Positions 7,156 through 14,740 of a stretch of 45,890 nucleotides of DNA are shown piece by piece. Made by a program: the position numbers and the translations under genes. Numbering within the stretch: the first letter of the stretch is position 1; every line of letters starts with the position of its first letter. Under the pieces are notes generated by a model, which worked only from the letters and a program-made list of their open reading frames with translations, was not told where the DNA came from and made no database searches. Source of the DNA: Candidatus Gastranaerophilales bacterium (GTDB taxonomy: Bacteria > Cyanobacteriota > Vampirovibrionia > Gastranaerophilales > Gastranaerophilaceae); assembly GCA_947630045.1 (NCBI GenBank), contig CANRGC010000015.1:1-45890 (forward strand), given 5' to 3'.

Positions 7156-9474
7156 ATGTATGGATTTGATTTTAAACTGGATGATTTTCAACAGGAAGCC
7201 ATAGATTATATTAAAGAGGGTAAATCAGTTGTTGTCTGTGCGCCAACCGGTGCTGGAAAAACCTGTATTGCCGAGTTTGCAATTCAAATGGCGCTTGAAA
7301 ATAATCAAAGAATATTTTATACAACGCCCCTGAAAGCCTTATCCAATCAGAAATATTACGATTTTTCAAAAAAATACGGCACTGATAAAACCGGTCTTTT
7401 AACCGGAGATACATCAATAAACAGAAATGCCCAAATAGTCATTATGACGACCGAAGTTTTCAGAAATATGCTTTATGGCACAACATTCGGAACTCTTCAG
7501 GACAATTTAAAAGATGTTAAATATGTTGTTTTGGACGAAGTTCACTATATGAATGACGAGTCAAGAGGCACCGTTTGGGAAGAAAGCATAATTTATTGTC
7601 CCGTAAACATTCAGCTTATATCGCTTTCAGCAACCGTACAAAACTCAAAACAGCTAACAGATTGGATAAACACCGTTCATTCCGACACAAAACATGTTTA
7701 TACCGATTTTCGTCCGGTGCCTTTAAGATTTTTTTATTATGACAGTTCAAAACCCAACACCATTTTGCCCCTCATAACCCCAAACGGCGGGCTTAATTCC
7801 AAAATAAGACCCGAGTCTAAATATAAATATTTTAATCCGAAATCTCAGCCGAAAAACCCGATGTTAGACATCGTAAATATATTAAATGAAAGAGATATGC
7901 TTCCTGCAATTTATTTCACCTTTTCAAGAAGAAAATGCGATGAGAATGCTCTGGCTTGTGCAAAAGCCGAACTTTTAAATGAAGAAGAAACAAAAGAAAT
8001 TGAAAAAAATATTGATGAATATTTGGCGGAAAACCTTTATCTTTACGGCAACCCCGAGCTTGATTTAATTAAAAAAGGGGTTGCACCGCACCATGCCGGC
8101 ATGCTTCCGGGGCTTAAAAATCTGGTTGAAAGACTTTTTCAAAAAGGTTTAATTAAGGTTGTTTTTGCGACGGAAACCCTTGCTGCGGGTATAAACATGC
8201 CTGCAAGAACGACAATTATAAGCTCAATTTCAAAAAGAACCGATGACGGGCACAGGCTTTTAACGGCAAATGAATTTCTTCAAATGTCAGGCAGAGCGGG
8301 AAGAAGGGGAATGGATGAAATCGGTTATGTTGTAATAATCGGCACTCCGTTTCAATCTCCCGAAGAAGTTTATAACCTTGCAACAAGCTCATCTAACCCG
8401 CTTGAGAGCAAATTTCAGCCCTGTTATTCAATGGTTTTAAATCTTCTTCAACGGTTTAATATGGAAGAAGCAAAAGAGCTAATTTTAAAGACATTCGGCT
8501 ATTTTTCGTCATCAGACAGGCTAAGCCCCTTAAAGAACGAACTTGAAAGATATAAAGAAACAATAAATGAAATGAAAAAATTCAGGTGTGATTTTAATTT
8601 AACATCTGACGATATGCTTGAATTTATTAAATATAAAAACATGTATGTTGAATATAGAACAATTTTTAAAACCCTGAAAAGACAAAATAAAAACGGCAAA
8701 AATCAAAATGAAGTTCAACAGTTTGCAAGAAAAACAAAAGAAATTTTGAGAAAACTCGAAAGTTTCGGCTGTAATAATTGCAGGGTATACAAAAAACACA
8801 GAAAAGACCTTGAATTAATTCAGCGTTTTGAAAAAAAGGCAAACCTTTTAAAGAAAGAAATAGACTTTCAAAAAGATGTTTACTGGCAAAAATTTCTTGC
8901 CCATAAAAAAATCTTAGAATTAACGGGAAACTTAAAAGACGACTATCCGACCGAATTCGGAAGGGTGACAATGGGTTTAAGGTGTGAAAATGAGCTTTAT
9001 GTTTCCGAAATTTTAAGAAGCCAAATTTTGAATAATTTGTCTCCAAGCGAGCTTGCGGGCGTTGTTTGCGCCATTACATCCGAAGAAATAAGAAATAAAG
9101 AAGGAATTGTTGCAATTCCGCCTTCATCTGCAGTCAGAAAAGTTTTGGGCAAAATTAAAGATATAAAAAGAAAAATTTTCTTACTTGAGCGTGATTATAA
9201 ACTTGAAAACACAATGAATTTACACTCTCATTTTTCAGGCATTATTGAAAAATGGGTGCTTGAAAATTTAAACCCCGAAGTTGATTCCATTAAAGTTTGG
9301 AATGAGATTTTTGAAACGACGGAATTTTCTCAAGGGGATGTTGTTCGTGCGTTTAAAAGAACAATTGACCTTTTAAGACAGTTTGTAACAATAGAAGGGG
9401 TTGATATAGGTCTTTCAAGCACTGCAAAAGAAACAATTAAAGCAATAAACAGAGAACCTGTTAATATAGAATAA
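7156..9474 (+). CDS. Ski2/HelY-type superfamily 2 RNA helicase (DEVH)
   Basis: 772 residues. Walker A APTGAGKT (29-36), TTPLKALS (motif Ia), DEVH Walker B (127-130), SLSAT (motif III) and the motif VI region QMSGRAGRRGMDE (376-388). After the two RecA folds comes a winged-helix/helical region with a coiled insertion at about 450-610 carrying four cysteines in CNNC and nearby, and a C-terminal DSHCT-like helical domain (LSPSELAGVV to the end). This is the architecture of Ski2/Mtr4 helicases and their cyanobacterial/plastid homologues, which act in RNA turnover or rRNA processing. The bacterial role is poorly defined. It is monocistronic, with a strong terminator at its stop codon. Confidence 0.85.
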   Translation: MYGFDFKLDDFQQEAIDYIKEGKSVVVCAPTGAGKTCIAEFAIQMALENNQRIFYTTPLKALSNQKYYDFSKKYGTDKTGLLTGDTSINRNAQIVIMTTEVFRNMLYGTTFGTLQDNLKDVKYVVLDEVHYMNDESRGTVWEESIIYCPVNIQLISLSATVQNSKQLTDWINTVHSDTKHVYTDFRPVPLRFFYYDSSKPNTILPLITPNGGLNSKIRPESKYKYFNPKSQPKNPMLDIVNILNERDMLPAIYFTFSRRKCDENALACAKAELLNEEETKEIEKNIDEYLAENLYLYGNPELDLIKKGVAPHHAGMLPGLKNLVERLFQKGLIKVVFATETLAAGINMPARTTIISSISKRTDDGHRLLTANEFLQMSGRAGRRGMDEIGYVVIIGTPFQSPEEVYNLATSSSNPLESKFQPCYSMVLNLLQRFNMEEAKELILKTFGYFSSSDRLSPLKNELERYKETINEMKKFRCDFNLTSDDMLEFIKYKNMYVEYRTIFKTLKRQNKNGKNQNEVQQFARKTKEILRKLESFGCNNCRVYKKHRKDLELIQRFEKKANLLKKEIDFQKDVYWQKFLAHKKILELTGNLKDDYPTEFGRVTMGLRCENELYVSEILRSQILNNLSPSELAGVVCAITSEEIRNKEGIVAIPPSSAVRKVLGKIKDIKRKIFLLERDYKLENTMNLHSHFSGIIEKWVLENLNPEVDSIKVWNEIFETTEFSQGDVVRAFKRTIDLLRQFVTIEGVDIGLSSTAKETIKAINREPVNIE

Positions 9475-9515
9475 AAGCCTTTGATTTTTATTCTCAAAGG
9501 CTTTTTATTTATTTT
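9473..9515. terminator. Bidirectional intrinsic terminator after the helicase gene
   Basis: AAAAGCCTTTGA (9473-9484) pairs with TCAAAGGCTTTT (9494-9505) around a 9-nt loop, followed by ATTTATTTTTT on the plus strand and TTTTATTC on the minus strand. It overlaps the helicase stop codon (9472-9474) and lies just past the end of the convergent hypothetical gene at 9529. Confidence 0.85.
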
Positions 9516-9528
9516 TTGACTATCAAAC

Positions 9529-9873
9529 TTATGAAATTATATTGCCTATGCCGTCAATACTGTTTAATGTTTTTACGCCTTTTTCTTTGGCAATTCCGGC
9601 AACGTCACCGAAAAGAGACTTAAAAAAGTTTGTCGTAAAATCATAACATTTTTTGCCGCCTTCTTTGGCAACTTCATACGTTTTTGCGATGCCGTCTTTT
9701 GTTGCCTTTGCCACCTCTTTTGCCTGTTGTTTGAAAGACACCGCATCAGCTTCGTGTTCAGCTTTTTTTATGCTTTTTGCGGTTGTTACGGTTGCGCAAC
9801 TCTTTCCCCTAAAGGTTGGAATTTTTACCGGCTCTAAATTATTTTGTATTGAATAATTAATCGGGCTAATCAT
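9529..9873 (-). CDS. Small lineage-specific protein of unknown function
   Basis: 114 residues from ATG at 9873, which lies one base after the stop of the upstream gene (TAG T ATG); an upstream in-frame GTG at 9882 would overlap that gene by 8 nt and is less likely. There is no signal peptide and no clear membrane helix. The N-terminus contains PTFRGKS, like the NVNFGKS of its neighbour; the middle is a charged helix (KQQAKEVAKATKDGIAK) and the C-terminus is amphipathic. I do not recognise a family. Operon position ties it to the 260-residue protein upstream. Confidence 0.7.
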   Translation of the reverse strand: MISPINYSIQNNLEPVKIPTFRGKSCATVTTAKSIKKAEHEADAVSFKQQAKEVAKATKDGIAKTYEVAKEGGKKCYDFTTNFFKSLFGDVAGIAKEKGVKTLNSIDGIGNIIS

Positions 9874-9874
9874 A

Positions 9875-10657
9875 CTACACACCTACAATTGTGGCTAAGT
9901 CAGCAAGTTTCTCAACGGTATCCATTGCGTTTGAAACTCTTTCAAGCCTGCTTTTATTTGCAAGTTCTTCATTGTCAGATTTTGTAACATCATCCGCAAT
10001 GTTATTAAGTCCGGTTGAAGCTATAGCTGTTGCACCAACAGCGGCAGCCGTGTCAGCAAGATCTTTACCGTTTGAAATGCCGGCTTTTCTCAAGAATTCT
10101 TGAACTGATTTTGCTTTGCCTTTAAACAATTTTGTGGTCACTTTTCCAAGACCGCTTTCTGCGTCAAAAGAGTCTTTCGGTTTTATGATAGATTTACCTG
10201 TTTTCTTTATCCAGCCTAAAATCGAGCCGCCTTCTTGTTTAATTTCGCTTAAAACTTGTTCGCCTTCAACTTTTGCCGTATTATTATTTTTTACTTCTTT
10301 TATAATGTTTCCGATTCTTTTGCCAAGACCGATTTTTTCAACATTGCCTTCAACTTTTTTGCCTATGTTGCTGAAATTTTCACGAATTGCTTTAGTGAGC
10401 CCGTTTGTCATTTTTTTGGACTTTGCAAACAAAAGAAGTGTACCAAGGGTGAAAACACCGAATTTAACAACTTTATCTGCCGCATAGTCAGCAACTAATT
10501 TTGTATTCGGCTTAGCGTCTTCTCCGTACGCTCTGTGAAAATCATCTTTAATCGGCTGGGTGAGTTTTGTGCTAAAATTCATTTTTTGCACAGTGGCTTC
10601 ATTTTTTTCCGATTTGCCAAAATTAACGTTTGTGCTGTTTATTGCTTCTATAGACAT
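9875..10657 (-). CDS. Hypothetical protein with one membrane segment
   Basis: 260 residues. After an N-terminal stretch with NVNFGKS comes a hydrophobic segment (FGVFTLGTLLLF, about 70-81) followed by lysines, then alternating basic and glycine-rich stretches, and a small-residue-rich helix near 208-225 (ADTAAAVGATAIASTG). Strong ribosome site AAAGGAG upstream of ATG 10657. First gene of a two-gene unit. No family recognised; low-complexity membrane-associated proteins of this kind recur in the lineage by inference only. The 188-bp gap to the divergent solute-binding protein gene probably holds both promoters. Confidence 0.75.
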   Translation of the reverse strand: MSIEAINSTNVNFGKSEKNEATVQKMNFSTKLTQPIKDDFHRAYGEDAKPNTKLVADYAADKVVKFGVFTLGTLLLFAKSKKMTNGLTKAIRENFSNIGKKVEGNVEKIGLGKRIGNIIKEVKNNNTAKVEGEQVLSEIKQEGGSILGWIKKTGKSIIKPKDSFDAESGLGKVTTKLFKGKAKSVQEFLRKAGISNGKDLADTAAAVGATAIASTGLNNIADDVTKSDNEELANKSRLERVSNAMDTVEKLADLATIVGV

Positions 10658-10833
10658 TTTTTTGAAGCTCCTTTATCTTCACTCATCATGATAAAGTAAT
10701 AAAAATTAAGAAAATTGCTATTTTTTAATAATTTATTAAGTTTCTTTAACATGTTTTGTGTGATGTCGCCCGTTAATTATAAAATAAAATCTCAAAATTT
10801 AAAAGGGTATAAAAATATGCAAAAATTTCATAG

Positions 10834-10839
10834 TATAAT
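10834..10839 (+). promoter_or_regulatory. -10 box six bases before the solute-binding protein start
   Basis: A perfect TATAAT ends 6 nt before ATG 10846, the same spacing as at 7149/7156 and 25090/25097. There is no good -35 at 17 nt and no ribosome site, consistent with a leaderless transcript. Confidence 0.45.
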
Positions 10840-10845
10840 TTTTTT

Positions 10846-12045
10846 ATGTCTTTAAGAAAAATTATTTTAGCCTTAATTATAATTTTGGTTTTTGTTCTTT
10901 TTTTGAGCTCAAAAAAAGAAAATAAAAATACGTTTGTTTTTTGGACAATTCAACTAAAAGCGCCTTTTGGAGATAACATTCAAAAGAATATTGACGAATT
11001 TCAAAAAAAACATCCTGAAATTGAAGTTGTTTGGGTGGATATTCCGATTTCCGAAGCTAAAAAACGTGCGATAGCTTCAATTATGGGAAATAACCCCCCC
11101 GATTTAATTAATTTAAACCCCGAGTTTTCTTCTCTTCTTGCGCAAAAAAACGTGCTTGAATATTTTAGCGAAGATGAAACATCCATATTTAATGAAAATC
11201 TTGTGGAAAATTTAAAATATAAGGGGAAAATCTACGGTGTTCCGTTTTATGCGACAAGTTCGCTAACTCTTTTGAACAAAGAAAAGTTTAGATTTTGTAA
11301 TGTTAATTTAAAAAAATATGATGATATTTTAAAATTAAAAACCTGTAAAAATCCGCCCGTGTTTGGAATTGCACTTAACGAGGGAGACGCCTTTTCAAAA
11401 ATTTTGAATAAATACGGAGTAAACAAAGAAAATTTATCGGATGAAAAATTAAAAGAAGTTTATGAGCTTTTTTATTCAATGAAAAATGAAAACCTTCTTT
11501 TGAAAGACACTTTGACCGTAAATCACAGAGAAAGCATTGAGAAATATATGTCTGAATCGGCTTCTTTTGTTGTGGCGGGAAGTAATTTCATCAATATGAT
11601 TAAAGAAAACTCTCCGGCTGTTTATAAAAATACGGATGTTTTTCCCCAATTAACGGGAGATAGCGGAGAATATGACGTTTCGGTCATGAATTTTGTTATT
11701 CCGAAAAACGCTAAAAATAAAGAACTTGCAAAAGAGTTTATTTTCCTTCTTTCAAATGAAGAAAACCAAATGGAACTTTCAAAAAAGACAAATGTTTTGC
11801 CCGCAAACAAAAAAGTTTTAAATACAAGATATTTTAAAGTTTGTTCTTCCGAATTGTCCGAAAAAGCAAGATGTATTGCCGCAAAACAGCTTAATAACCC
11901 GATAAAAAGCGATTTTGGGACAAAAAATAAACAGGAAATAAATGAAATCATAAATCGCTCTTTGGAAGTGCTTTTTTTAAACGGCAAAGAAAAATTTAAT
12001 TCAATTAATTTGAATAAAGAAATTGAAGAATTAATTCAAGACTAA
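10846..12045 (+). CDS. Extracellular solute-binding protein, family 1 (MalE/UgpB-like)
   Basis: 399 residues. An uncleaved-looking N-terminal membrane anchor (about 5-22, with no lipobox Cys) precedes the periplasmic-binding fold. Family 1 features are the opening FVFWTIQLKAPFGDNIQKN, KKHPEIEVVWVDIP, MGNNPPDLINLN, the YKGKIYGVPFYAT segment and a late SSNEENQMELSKKTNVLPANK-type hinge segment. Such proteins usually feed sugars or glycerol phosphates to an ABC importer, but no permease or ATPase is adjacent, so this is an orphan that must pair with a remote transporter or act as a sensor. It overlaps the stop of the convergent gene by 4 bp. Confidence 0.8.
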   Translation: MSLRKIILALIIILVFVLFLSSKKENKNTFVFWTIQLKAPFGDNIQKNIDEFQKKHPEIEVVWVDIPISEAKKRAIASIMGNNPPDLINLNPEFSSLLAQKNVLEYFSEDETSIFNENLVENLKYKGKIYGVPFYATSSLTLLNKEKFRFCNVNLKKYDDILKLKTCKNPPVFGIALNEGDAFSKILNKYGVNKENLSDEKLKEVYELFYSMKNENLLLKDTLTVNHRESIEKYMSESASFVVAGSNFINMIKENSPAVYKNTDVFPQLTGDSGEYDVSVMNFVIPKNAKNKELAKEFIFLLSNEENQMELSKKTNVLPANKKVLNTRYFKVCSSELSEKARCIAAKQLNNPIKSDFGTKNKQEINEIINRSLEVLFLNGKEKFNSINLNKEIEELIQD

Positions 12046-12746
12046 AGGCTTGCGCCATTTTCGCCCTCTTTTAAAACATTGTATGCATTTTTTATTCCGC
12101 TTGTTTCTTTTATAAAATTAATAACAAATTCCATTCCTTCCCTGTCGGCTGAAATTGCCTGTTTTAAATCGATAACCTGTTCAAGGTTTAAATTTTCAAA
12201 GTTTATTTTTTCAAGCTCATCTATATTTTTTACAAGATAAGAGGAATTTTCAAAATATCCTTCAATTTTTTTGTTAAAAAAGTACCATTTATAAAAATTA
12301 TAAATAACATCGGTCATTTTCAAATTTTCATCTTCAAAAACAAACATTTCGCTTGTTTTAAAAGAAATTTTCTTTCTTGTTAAAAAGTTTAAATATAAGG
12401 CATTTAAGCCTGTTTTTGGAAAAATAAACCCCACACTTTCTTTAATCGGCTTTAATTTTAAAGAGGCATTTTTAATATAATAAGTTTTTGCGCCTTCTTT
12501 TTCTGCATAAATCAAAAGATTTTTAATTTCATTCAGATTTTTTTTGGCAAGATTTCTTATTTCTTCTTTCGCTTTTTCTTTTTTTTGATTGAGTTCACAA
12601 GAGAAATTCAAGGTTTCATGAGAGGTTACTTTTATTTTTGAAGACTTCTTTTTCAAGCCCGAATTTTCAAGTTTTCTTTTATAAAATCTGTCTTGACAAT
12701 CAAAAAGAAAATTTATGAAATTTAAAATAAACTCTTTTATTTTCAT
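12042..12746 (-). CDS. Hypothetical partner of the Clp-N protein
   Basis: 234 residues, very rich in Lys, Asn, Phe and Ile, with no signal peptide. A basic N-terminus (KRKLENSGLKKKSSKIK) leads to a predicted helical region (about 50-85) and an alpha/beta C-terminal half. No family recognised. Its ATG lies two bases after the stop of the Clp-N gene, so it is translationally coupled and its function probably depends on that protein. The stop codon overlaps that of the convergent solute-binding protein gene in the shared bases CTAA. Confidence 0.75.
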   Translation of the reverse strand: MKIKEFILNFINFLFDCQDRFYKRKLENSGLKKKSSKIKVTSHETLNFSCELNQKKEKAKEEIRNLAKKNLNEIKNLLIYAEKEGAKTYYIKNASLKLKPIKESVGFIFPKTGLNALYLNFLTRKKISFKTSEMFVFEDENLKMTDVIYNFYKWYFFNKKIEGYFENSSYLVKNIDELEKINFENLNLEQVIDLKQAISADREGMEFVINFIKETSGIKNAYNVLKEGENGASL

Positions 12747-12748
12747 AA

Positions 12749-14134
12749 TTAAATTTGAATCGTATTCAGCTCAACTATAATGCCTTGTTTAATTTCAAGA
12801 GTGTCCGTTCCGAGATTTTCCAAAATTTGCATTCCGAGACAGTCGCTTATTTTTGTGAATGCCAATAACAGGTGTTCGGACATAATTTTTTGACCCCCTT
12901 GAGCTTTTGCAATTTCATAGGCAATTTCTAAAAGTTTTTTTGCCCTTTGCGTATATTTCATCTGGCTTTCATCGCCTTCCTCAATATCTTCGCCGATAAG
13001 CTTGATTGCTTCTTTTCTTGCCTCTTTAAGGTTAATTCCGAGTTTATTTAAAACCGTGGCTGCAATTCCGTTTTTATAAGCAAGAATGCCCAAAAGTATC
13101 ATTTCCGTTCCGATTGTATTTTTGTTTAAATTTTTACATTCGGCTTTTGCAAGGCGCAATACGGCGAGGGTTTCAGGCATGGTCTTGGCATCAGTTGAAA
13201 GTTCTTTTGAAAGCTGTTTTACAAAGTCTATTTTGTGTCCGGCAAGTTCCTGTAAAATTTTATACGCAATTCCTGTTTTTGCTTTTAAAACGCCCATAAT
13301 AATGTGTTCGGGCTTAATTTCGACAGACCCGAGCTCTTTTGCTTCTTCAATGGCATGAAGCATTACGCTGAAAGCGTTAGGGGTGAAAATTATCCTTCTT
13401 TCGCCATATTCTTCAAGCCTGTCAGGAAAATTTTTGAGCTTTTCTGCGTAAGCTTCTTTTGTTATTCCGTATTTTTCCAAAATTTTTGTAATGTTCGATT
13501 CTGTTTCAAAAACAGATTCCACAATCTGTTCGGTTCCCAAAATTTCGTAACCGTAAGTTGAAAGCTTTGCTTTTGCGCTGCTTAAAAGCTCTGAAAGCGA
13601 GGCTTCCGAAAACAGATTGTCCATTTTTTTAAAATAATTTGATTGCCTCGTTGAAAAATCGTCTTCTTCGGGGTGTTTAAACTTTTTATTTTTTGATTTT
13701 TTGTTCAAAATTCCTTTTATGTTTGAAATTGCCCTTTCTTCGTCAAAGCCGAATTCTTTTAATATTTCAAGAGCGCCTGATTTGCTTGATTTAAAAATCG
13801 CAAGGGCAATATGGTGGGGAATTACAAGTGAATTTCCGTAAGATTTTGCAATGTCTGCCGTATGTTCCAAAACTTCTCTTGCGCCGCTTGAAAACGGAAT
13901 AAATTCGCCATTTTTAGGCTCTTTTTTCAACTCGATTTTTGTTTTAACTTTTTCAATAAGTTCATCCATTTTGACATCTTGAATGCCGATTAATTTAGCC
14001 TGAACACCCTTAAGTGAAGCCGCAAGACCGATAAGAAGGTGTTCGGAATAAACCTTATCCGCACCCATATTACCTGCCTGAATTTGGGCATTAATAACGA
14101 TATCTAAAGCTTTCTGGGTAAACTTTTCAAACAT
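12749..14134 (-). CDS. Triple Clp-N domain protein without an ATPase
   Basis: 461 residues made of three double Clp-N domains, about 1-145, 185-310 and 318-455. Each half-repeat has the family pattern of a helix with a VYSEHLLIGL-, IKPEHIIMGVL- or MSEHLLLAF-like segment (S/P-EH-hydrophobic). No Walker A, no AAA+ module and no ClpP-docking loop follow, so it is not a truncated ClpC: the gene ends cleanly and is followed by a coupled partner. Known Clp-N-only proteins are plastid ClpT, which binds the ClpP ring, and mycobacterial ClpC2/ClpC3. An adaptor, decoy or substrate-holding role around ClpC/ClpP is an inference. A TAGAAT lies 7 nt before the ATG. Confidence 0.85.
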   Translation of the reverse strand: MFEKFTQKALDIVINAQIQAGNMGADKVYSEHLLIGLAASLKGVQAKLIGIQDVKMDELIEKVKTKIELKKEPKNGEFIPFSSGAREVLEHTADIAKSYGNSLVIPHHIALAIFKSSKSGALEILKEFGFDEERAISNIKGILNKKSKNKKFKHPEEDDFSTRQSNYFKKMDNLFSEASLSELLSSAKAKLSTYGYEILGTEQIVESVFETESNITKILEKYGITKEAYAEKLKNFPDRLEEYGERRIIFTPNAFSVMLHAIEEAKELGSVEIKPEHIIMGVLKAKTGIAYKILQELAGHKIDFVKQLSKELSTDAKTMPETLAVLRLAKAECKNLNKNTIGTEMILLGILAYKNGIAATVLNKLGINLKEARKEAIKLIGEDIEEGDESQMKYTQRAKKLLEIAYEIAKAQGGQKIMSEHLLLAFTKISDCLGMQILENLGTDTLEIKQGIIVELNTIQI

Positions 14135-14185
14135 TTAATTAATTCTACACTAAAAAGACATAAATGTATACCCGTGATTTTTAAT

Positions 14186-14214
14186 TTGATACTTTTTTTT
14201 GCTTATATTATAAT
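14186..14214 (+). promoter_or_regulatory. Sigma-70 promoter of the hydrogenase operon
   Basis: -35 TTGATA (14186-14191), a 17-nt spacer and -10 TATAAT (14209-14214). The predicted start near 14221 leaves a leader of about 25 nt with AAGGA shortly before ATG 14246. Confidence 0.7.
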
Positions 14215-14245
14215 GTCTGAAAAAGAGATAGTTTAAGGATGTATC

Positions 14246-14737
14246 ATGTTAGAATTAAAGACTCCTTCGGACTTTGAAAAAATTGATGAAATTTTAAAAG
14301 AGTGCGAATATAAAAAGACGAACCTGATTACAATTTTGCAAAAAGTTCAGGCAATTTACAGATATTTACCCCAAGAAGCCATAGAATATATCGGAAACAA
14401 AATAGACGGGCTTTCTCCCGCTACGGTTTGGGGAGTTGCAACTTTTTATGCACAGTTTTCTCTTGAACCCAAAGGAAAATATGAAATTAAGGTTTGTGAC
14501 GGCACGGCTTGCCATGTCAGAGGTTCAATGCCTGTTTTAGAAGCAATTAAAAACAAACTGCCCATGGAAAAAGGCAAAATGACAACTTCAGACGGGCTTT
14601 TTTCGGTTGAAACCGTAAGCTGCCTTGGCGCTTGCAGTTTGGCACCCGCCGTTGTCATAAACGGAAAAGTTTATCCGAAAATGACTCCGGATGCGGTTCT
14701 TATTATTATTGACACACTTATGAAAGAAAATGAGTAA
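14246..14737 (+). CDS. hydC: Hydrogenase NuoE-like subunit, [2Fe-2S] thioredoxin fold
   Basis: 163 residues, the 24-kDa NuoE family. N-terminal helical domain, then four [2Fe-2S] ligands in CDGTACHVRGS and CLGACSLAP, the standard C-x4-C and C-x3-C spacing. In HydABC-type enzymes this subunit passes electrons next to the flavin subunit. First gene of the three-gene unit; the next start is 3 bp beyond its stop. Complex I NuoE is excluded by the following [FeFe] hydrogenase gene. Confidence 0.92.
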   Translation: MLELKTPSDFEKIDEILKECEYKKTNLITILQKVQAIYRYLPQEAIEYIGNKIDGLSPATVWGVATFYAQFSLEPKGKYEIKVCDGTACHVRGSMPVLEAIKNKLPMEKGKMTTSDGLFSVETVSCLGACSLAPAVVINGKVYPKMTPDAVLIIIDTLMKENE

Positions 14738-14740
14738 AAA

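Noticed and set aside
12749-14134. Truncated clpC pseudogene
   Set aside because: Three consecutive Clp-N double domains and a clean end with a coupled downstream gene do not fit a broken clpC, which has only one such domain.
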